From assembly GCA_016765255.1 (NCBI GenBank), contig JAESQI010000117.1:1-9741 (forward strand): DNA of 9,741 nt, read 5' to 3'. The translations under genes and the position numbers were made by a program. Below the pieces are notes generated by a model that worked only from the letters and a program-made list of their open reading frames with translations, was not told the origin of the DNA and ran no database searches. This DNA is from Robiginitomaculum sp. Its GTDB lineage: Bacteria; Pseudomonadota; Alphaproteobacteria; Caulobacterales; Maricaulaceae. This document shows, piece by piece, positions 5,338 to 9,741 of the stretch. Every line of letters starts with the position of its first letter. The stretch's first letter is position 1.

Positions 5338-6838
5338 CGACAAACCCCAAAACGAGATACATAAGCACTGTCGCGCCACCTGCCATCAGGGCGTATGGGA
5401 GTTGGGTGCGGACATGGTCGATATGGTCATTGGCCGTGGCCATGCTGGCAATGATTGTGGTATCGGAAGTTGGCGAGCAATGGTCGCCAAAAACGCCGCC
5501 GCCCAGCGCCGCAGCAACGGCCATATAGAGATTGACACCTTCAACATTGCCAGCAATCGGGACAGCCACGGCAATCATAATCGAGAACGTGCCCCAACTT
5601 GTACCTGTGCTAAACCCGATGATGCCAGCTATGATAAAGATAAGCGCCGGGATAAAGCCTGCCGGGATGGCACCGCTAACAATGCCCGCAACGAATTGGC
5701 CGGTGCCAATTTCTTTACACATGGCATTGAGCGCAAAGGCCAGCACGGCGAGAATGGCCACATTGACCATGCCTGCCATGGCCTTTAAGGACAGTTCGAC
5801 CATTTCAGTAATTTTCATAATGCCCTGTGCGCGGTACAGTGCCATAGCGATAAAGATGGCGAAGGTTACAGCATATAATACCGCTGCCGAGCCAGAGCCT
5901 TCTGACAGAGCGGCCCAAATTTTACCCGTGCCGCTGCCACTGGCTTCGCCCCAACCCGTATAAATTAGGAAGATTGGCACGAGTACCACCATAGAGAGGA
6001 TCGGGATCAACATATTAAAAGCCCGCTGCGGCGCACCCTCTTTAGCTTCCAGCATAGAGACGCTATCGTCCATCATGGGCACAGCACCGTCGCGCAATAT
6101 TTTGCCCGTTTCGCGGGCGCGGGTTTCCGCTATTTTCATATCGCCCACATCTTTGCCAGTCCAAATGACCACAAAGATGAGTGCCACGGTCACCATAGGA
6201 TAAAAATTATAGGCGATGGATTTTACCAAAACCTCAAACTCATTATCAAACACTTTGTCGGGGCCGGTGGTATAGACGACGAGCAACGTCATGATGAATG
6301 CGCCCCAAGCATTGAACGGCATCAAGATATTTGATGGCGCGCTTGTGGAGTCTGTAATATAGGCTAATTTTTCGCGTGGGATTTTCATTTTATCAAATAC
6401 CGGGCGGTACAGCGTGCCCACTGTGAATAGGGAAATATTGCTCTCGATAAAGATCATCAATCCAGTTAATGCGGCTAGGCTCTCAACAATTTTGCGGTTG
6501 TTCTTGGCGGAATGTTTGGCGCTGGAGCGTTCGAGAAATCTCAAAATATGCCCGACAAAACCTTCTACCCCGCCCGAGCGTTGCACAAGTGCAATTAGCG
6601 GCCCAATAATCAGCGAGAACATCACCATGCGCGCATTGCCCGTATCGGTCAGCACGGTGACAAATGAGTTGATCGTATCAAGCGTGCCCGTCAGCGGATG
6701 CCCATGCGCCATAATCATATAGCCACACCAAATGCCAACCGCCAGAGACATAAATACTTGCCGTGTCCACAGTGCCAAACCAATGGCCACAAGTGGAGGC
6801 AAGAGTGTCCAAAACCCAAATGATGTTTGTACGTCCAT
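5330..6838 (-). CDS. NhaC-family Na+/H+ antiporter-type transporter
   Basis: A 502-residue inner-membrane transporter of the NhaC family, with about eleven to thirteen hydrophobic segments. Family signatures: AYITDSTSAPSN (159-170) after the IFIESNIS segment (129-136), and the C-terminal GDHCSPTSDTTI near 451-462, the two related acidic/serine motifs of the inverted repeats that form the ion path. The long polar stretch at about 228-272 is a cytoplasmic loop. NhaC members exchange Na+ for H+, but relatives such as MleN couple ions to an organic acid, so the true substrate is open. Start ATG 6838 has AAGGAG six bases upstream, a strong site. It lies 40 bases after the serine hydrolase gene and its stop overlaps the start region of the avidin-like gene, so co-expression with both is likely. 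Confidence 0.92.
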   Translation of the reverse strand: MDVQTSFGFWTLLPPLVAIGLALWTRQVFMSLAVGIWCGYMIMAHGHPLTGTLDTINSFVTVLTDTGNARMVMFSLIIGPLIALVQRSGGVEGFVGHILRFLERSSAKHSAKNNRKIVESLAALTGLMIFIESNISLFTVGTLYRPVFDKMKIPREKLAYITDSTSAPSNILMPFNAWGAFIMTLLVVYTTGPDKVFDNEFEVLVKSIAYNFYPMVTVALIFVVIWTGKDVGDMKIAETRARETGKILRDGAVPMMDDSVSMLEAKEGAPQRAFNMLIPILSMVVLVPIFLIYTGWGEASGSGTGKIWAALSEGSGSAAVLYAVTFAIFIAMALYRAQGIMKITEMVELSLKAMAGMVNVAILAVLAFALNAMCKEIGTGQFVAGIVSGAIPAGFIPALIFIIAGIIGFSTGTSWGTFSIMIAVAVPIAGNVEGVNLYMAVAAALGGGVFGDHCSPTSDTTIIASMATANDHIDHVRTQLPYALMAGGATVLMYLVLGFVGV

Positions 6839-6878
6839 GATATCTCCTTATGACGGGAAAGCATACTTGGCTTTGCGT

Positions 6879-8051
6879 TTAAGAACCAGTGTTTGTTTCT
6901 TCTGCTAAAAGAATTTTCACCATAGCTTGATTGATGTCTCGTCTTAAAACGCGTTTGTCTCGCTCTAATACAATCACGGCTATTGAGGCGTTCAGGTCTG
7001 GAAAATAATTAGCGGCACTGCCCCAAAACCCACCGTGGCCTATGCCTTGTATGCCGTTGACATCAATACTAGACAGGCCTGACATATATTTGCCCTGCAT
7101 GGGGTTTTTAGGGTTAGCGGGCACAAGCATAATATCCAAAGTTTTGGCCGTTTTGTATACTTTTCCGTCAAACAAATTTTGGGTAAATACGCCGAGGTCT
7201 CTGGCGGTTGAGGCAATGCCGCCGCCGCCAAATAGATCAAAGGAAGGATGCATGTTTTCAGATGCCAGTCCCAATGCGGTGGCATATTGGCGTGCGAGTG
7301 CTTTAGTATTTTCAGGTCTGGTTTCAAGTTCGACCCACCAAGTGTCGTTCATGCCTTGTTTGGTGTAATCAATCAATTGCCGCACACCTTGGTAAAAAGT
7401 CTGCCCAGTTATCTGTTCAATAATTTCTCCGAGTAATAAATAATTCGTGTCAGCATAATTAAAATGCTCGCCTGCCTGCCCAAGGGGTTTTCCGCGTGTC
7501 ATAGCGCGAGTGATTTGTTCGTCCCGTGTCCAGACATGCTGTGGTTGATCGCGCAGAAAATCAAACAATCCGTCGACAGCATTATAGTCCGCTATTCCGC
7601 TCGTATGGTTGAGTAAATGTCCAATGGTGATTGTGCTCGTATCGTAGCCGCCGCCTTTAATCAGCGCTATCGTTTGCGGACTTAGGTATTTACCAAGTGG
7701 GTCAGTGAGCGCTAAGCGCCCGTCTTCATAGAGCCTTAAAATGGCCGCCGCTACATAGGTTTTGGTATTGCTGGCGAGGAGCGCGGGATGATCAATGGTT
7801 AAGGTTTCTGATCTTTCTTTGTCTATATATCCAACCGCGCCGCTCCACGAAATCCCTAAGTCGGGCGCTTCAATGTGAACAAGGATACCGACAGCGTCAG
7901 GACTTTGTGTGTAAATGTCTTCGAGCTGGTTTTGAAAAACTTGCTCCAATGGATGGGGCTTGGCTTGCTTTGCCTTGTCAGTACAGCCTGATAAAAATAA
8001 AATCAGCAGACCACTAGAGATGAGTGACATGAATGTCCAAAATTTTGTCAT
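6879..8051 (-). CDS. Serine hydrolase lipoprotein, beta-lactamase/class C-like fold
   Basis: A 390-residue envelope protein of the beta-lactamase-related (COG1680) family. The N-terminus is a lipoprotein signal: hydrophobic core then LSGC with the lipidated Cys23. The catalytic serine is S94 in SNTK (94-97), with K97 as general base. The second motif is Y199 in FNYADTNYLLLG, a Y-x-D form instead of Y-x-N, as in a good part of this family. The third is HGG (339-341) in place of KTG. GHLLNHTSGI (144-153) is a further family hallmark. Such proteins include D-Ala-D-Ala carboxypeptidases, D-aminopeptidases and esterases; true antibiotic resistance is not implied. The frame is open to 8096, but ATG 8051 has AAGGG four bases upstream and gives a clean signal peptide. 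It starts 10 bases after the DUF1254 gene stop. Substrate unknown. Confidence 0.92.
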   Translation of the reverse strand: MTKFWTFMSLISSGLLILFLSGCTDKAKQAKPHPLEQVFQNQLEDIYTQSPDAVGILVHIEAPDLGISWSGAVGYIDKERSETLTIDHPALLASNTKTYVAAAILRLYEDGRLALTDPLGKYLSPQTIALIKGGGYDTSTITIGHLLNHTSGIADYNAVDGLFDFLRDQPQHVWTRDEQITRAMTRGKPLGQAGEHFNYADTNYLLLGEIIEQITGQTFYQGVRQLIDYTKQGMNDTWWVELETRPENTKALARQYATALGLASENMHPSFDLFGGGGIASTARDLGVFTQNLFDGKVYKTAKTLDIMLVPANPKNPMQGKYMSGLSSIDVNGIQGIGHGGFWGSAANYFPDLNASIAVIVLERDKRVLRRDINQAMVKILLAEETNTGS

Positions 8052-8061
8052 TACACCCTTT

Positions 8062-8607
8062 CTATTGTTGAGATGCAGAGTAAGGGGCACACACATCTGA
8101 TTTGGTCAGCAATTGAGCTTGCTCATACAGGGCCGTCGTGGGTGCAATCCTGCGGATAAGCGCCAAGCCTGTTGGTTTTTTGAGCATGACAATTGGTATG
8201 TTTTTTGCCGCTTTTACATCGGAACCCATTGTTAAAATTACAGAGTTTTGACTAGAGTTTTCGTCAGGGTTTTCGCTGTCCAGTGACCCGATAAAAACGG
8301 CATTGGTTTGGGCGTCAAATATGGTTAAAGAGGCATAGCCCGCCCACATTGTGCCCTTAATTATAATCGGGCCATTTGCCAGATCAAAACGACATATAGA
8401 ATAGGCTAGGTCTGGTGACGGTCTGACAATGGTTTGGGTTTGCGGCGTTATGCGAGAGGATATGATAAATCTGTGCAAGGGCATGCCCCGATCTGCCATT
8501 GTGCGAATAACTTTGGACATGATCATATAAGGAGCGGCGCGCAAACTGGCCATATGGGCAATCGCTGCTACCAATATAAATGCGCCTATCCAGACAAACC
8601 GTTTCAT
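8062..8607 (-). CDS. DUF1254-domain exported or membrane-anchored protein
   Basis: A 181-residue protein with an N-terminal hydrophobic segment (4-24) that may be a signal anchor or a cleavable signal peptide ending near RAA (23-25). The body carries the DUF1254 core: VRPSPDLAYSICRFDLANGP (61-80), where DLANGP is the usual turn, and SLTIFDAQTNAVFIGS (93-108). The domain has no proven enzymatic role. It usually travels with DUF1214, either in one long protein or, as here, as separate short proteins, so the two probably act as one unit in the periplasm. Its ATG at 8607 overlaps the DUF1214 gene stop by four bases (ATGA), a sign of translational coupling, and the stop is 10 bases before the lipoprotein gene. 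Confidence 0.88.
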   Translation of the reverse strand: MKRFVWIGAFILVAAIAHMASLRAAPYMIMSKVIRTMADRGMPLHRFIISSRITPQTQTIVRPSPDLAYSICRFDLANGPIIIKGTMWAGYASLTIFDAQTNAVFIGSLDSENPDENSSQNSVILTMGSDVKAAKNIPIVMLKKPTGLALIRRIAPTTALYEQAQLLTKSDVCAPYSASQQ

Positions 8608-9218
8608 GAGCCCGCACCCTTATTTTTCTCTAGACAATGCAGACGTTGAACGGAGGGGGGTTTAAATTTTTTATGCGGGTCGACGAGTAGAGCGGGTTTG
8701 GGTTTATACAATCTCATCATGAGATCAAATTCGCCAGCCGCCCGAGATGACAGCCAATGCGGATGGTTTTCAGGGTGAGTGGCTTGCACAGCAATCTCCC
8801 AATTTCCGTTGCCAACGCTTGTTTGGTCAATTGAATAGGCATTGTCTTGATTGAGCGGTAAAAAATCTTGGGCGTCATAAAGTGTGATCGACCACCATTT
8901 TGCCATTTGCGGGTCGCCTGAAATCATATATGTGCAGGCCTCATTTAAGGCGCGGCCCTCATCATCTGCTGCGCGAATAAAATATACGGCTTCGGATTTT
9001 GGCAATGCAAGCAGTCCACGCCGCGCAATATAGGCCCGCATATAGGGTGTTGTGGCCTGTGTACCAATGGCCCAATTGGACTGCCAATTTTGCACGTCTA
9101 TACTGGTTGCCAATTTTGGACGATGTTTACCGATGACGCCCGACATCAATAATGCAGAGAGAGCGCCTGTTAAAATCGCGGTGATCAACAGTCCAATTGA
9201 TGTAATGATCAATTTCAT
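8604..9218 (-). CDS. DUF1214-domain membrane-anchored protein
   Basis: A 204-residue protein, first gene of the minus-strand run. Residues 3-29 form one hydrophobic helix, probably an inner-membrane anchor with the rest in the periplasm. DUF1214 features: YFIRAADDEGRALNEACTY (79-97), the WWSITLYDAQDFLPLNQDN segment (108-126) with the YD and FLxxN positions typical of the family, NAYSI (126-130) and the C-terminal FDLMMRLYKPKPALL (164-178). Function is unknown; the paired DUF1254 gene follows with an ATGA overlap. The start ATG 9218 has only AGG two bases upstream, a poor ribosome binding site. ATG is nevertheless the right start because the anchor helix follows directly. The gene is divergent from fabA with 145 bases between them. 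Confidence 0.9.
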   Translation of the reverse strand: MKLIITSIGLLITAILTGALSALLMSGVIGKHRPKLATSIDVQNWQSNWAIGTQATTPYMRAYIARRGLLALPKSEAVYFIRAADDEGRALNEACTYMISGDPQMAKWWSITLYDAQDFLPLNQDNAYSIDQTSVGNGNWEIAVQATHPENHPHWLSSRAAGEFDLMMRLYKPKPALLVDPHKKFKPPSVQRLHCLEKNKGAGS

Positions 9219-9363
9219 AGCCTGACATTATGAGCAAACCTTGTATTTGTAAATTACTAACATGTTTAATAACAAGCCGCTTAATCGCAAGATAAGCCTT
9301 GAAGCCTTTATGGCATGTGCTAATTTACAGATTGATTGCAACGCCAAAGCCTACAGGTCACAT
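9219..9363. promoter_or_regulatory. Divergent intergenic region between the five-gene run and fabA
   Basis: Transcription must leave this 145-base AT-rich region in both directions. For fabA, TTGTAT (9241-9246) and TTTAAT (9265-9270, five of six to TATAAT) stand 18 bases apart and would start RNA near 9277. For the minus-strand run I find no convincing pair of hexamers. The fabA reading frame is open through part of this region (back to 9253), so its 5' limit as non-coding DNA depends on the fabA start. No clear operator palindrome is visible. Confidence 0.35.
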
Positions 9364-9741
9364 ATGATAAAAATCCAACCGTCTTATTCCAATGAAGACC
9401 TCTTAGAGAGCGGACAAGTTGGTTTGTTTGGGCCTGGCAATGCGATGCTCCCCGCTCCGCCTATGTTGATGTTTAACCGGATCACCCATATTTCGGACGA
9501 AGGCGGGAAATACGGCAAGGGTCAAGTGGTGGCCGAACTCGATATCAATCCTGATCTTTGGTTCTTTGCCTGTCACTTTGTTGGCGACCCAGTCATGCCA
9601 GGCTGCCTCGGGCTTGACGCCCTGTGGCAACTTGTCGGATTTTTCTTGGGCTGGGGGGGTTCCCCTGGGCGGGGTCGGGCCCTTGGTGTTGGTAAAGTGC
9701 GGTTTACGGGTCAGGTGACACAAGATGTTAAAACTGTGAAA
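9364..9741 (+). CDS. fabA: 3-hydroxydecanoyl-ACP dehydratase/isomerase FabA (3' end outside window)
   Basis: FabA dehydrates 3-hydroxyacyl-ACP and isomerises trans-2- to cis-3-decenoyl-ACP, the branch point to unsaturated fatty acids in type II synthesis in the cytoplasm. The 126 residues present align with E. coli FabA without gaps up to the catalytic region: YSNEDLLESG at 8-17, LPAPPMLM (29-36), the hot-dog fold segment AELDINPDLWFFACHF (57-72) with catalytic H71, and GDPVMPGCLGLD (74-85) with D85. About 45 C-terminal residues lie outside the window. ATG 9364 corresponds exactly to the E. coli start and has AGG six bases upstream. In-frame ATGs at 9310 and 9262 would add 18 or 34 residues with no family resemblance. 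fabB often follows fabA, but this cannot be seen. Confidence 0.96.
   Translation, partial: MIKIQPSYSNEDLLESGQVGLFGPGNAMLPAPPMLMFNRITHISDEGGKYGKGQVVAELDINPDLWFFACHFVGDPVMPGCLGLDALWQLVGFFLGWGGSPGRGRALGVGKVRFTGQVTQDVKTVK

Noticed and set aside
5337..5379. Avidin gene starting at GTG 5379
   Set aside because: Adds a polar, cysteine-containing lead in front of the signal peptide and lacks a ribosome binding site; GTG 5337 gives a standard signal peptide.
5165..6722. Long plus-strand open frames antisense to the NhaC and avidin genes
   Set aside because: They are mirror frames of GC-containing membrane-protein codons; translations are low complexity and resemble nothing known, while the minus strand encodes clear families.
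6858..6874. Inverted repeat AAAGC / GCTTT with 7-base loop between the hydrolase and NhaC genes
   Set aside because: Only five weak pairs and no T run in the transcribed direction; not a terminator, so it does not break the proposed operon.
6879..8051. Antibiotic-resistance beta-lactamase
   Set aside because: It has SxxK, Y-x-D and HGG motifs typical of the broad serine hydrolase family, not the signature of a true class A or class C resistance enzyme.
9403..9723. Minus-strand 106-codon frame
   Set aside because: Fully antisense to fabA, whose catalytic motifs are unmistakable.

Overview
The window reads as chromosomal DNA of a Gram-negative alphaproteobacterium, perhaps marine and Hyphomonadaceae- or Maricaulales-like. 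The evidence is a DnaJ and a FabA of proteobacterial type, a DUF1214/DUF1254 gene pair of the kind common in alphaproteobacteria, and periplasmic or lipoprotein signal peptides. The exact taxon cannot be fixed from the sequence alone. Left edge (2-889, + strand): the C-terminal three quarters of the co-chaperone dnaJ, cut by the window start. Accessory stretch (886-3263): visibly more AT-rich than its flanks, with small poorly characterised genes. These are a 101-residue cysteine-containing protein whose TTG start overlaps the dnaJ stop, an empty AT-rich gap, a 151-residue conserved orphan on the minus strand with its own promoter-like sequence, and two adjacent plus-strand genes sharing one N-terminal domain. 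The second of these carries a GIY-YIG nuclease domain after the shared domain. The first has lost, or hides, its start codon. Middle (3277-4906): a PLP-dependent D-cysteine desulfhydrase-family enzyme (minus) and, divergently, a DoxX/COG4270-like membrane protein (plus). Right part (4903-9218, all minus): a tight five-gene run, transcribed from high to low coordinates. It encodes a membrane-anchored DUF1214 protein, a DUF1254 protein (ATGA overlap), a serine beta-lactamase-fold lipoprotein, an NhaC-family antiporter and, last, an avidin/streptavidin-family protein with a signal peptide. Spacing (overlap, 10 nt, 40 nt, overlap) suggests co-transcription. Most products would sit in or outside the inner membrane. 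Right edge (9364-9741, +): the first 126 codons of fabA with both catalytic residues, divergent from the five-gene run. The most striking item is the previously unannotated-looking avidin homologue. It keeps most biotin-contact positions, including both tryptophans that pack on biotin and the one donated across the tetramer interface, but has substitutions at the streptavidin W79 and D128 positions. The second is the duplicated domain pair with a GIY-YIG nuclease and a broken or non-canonical start in the first copy.
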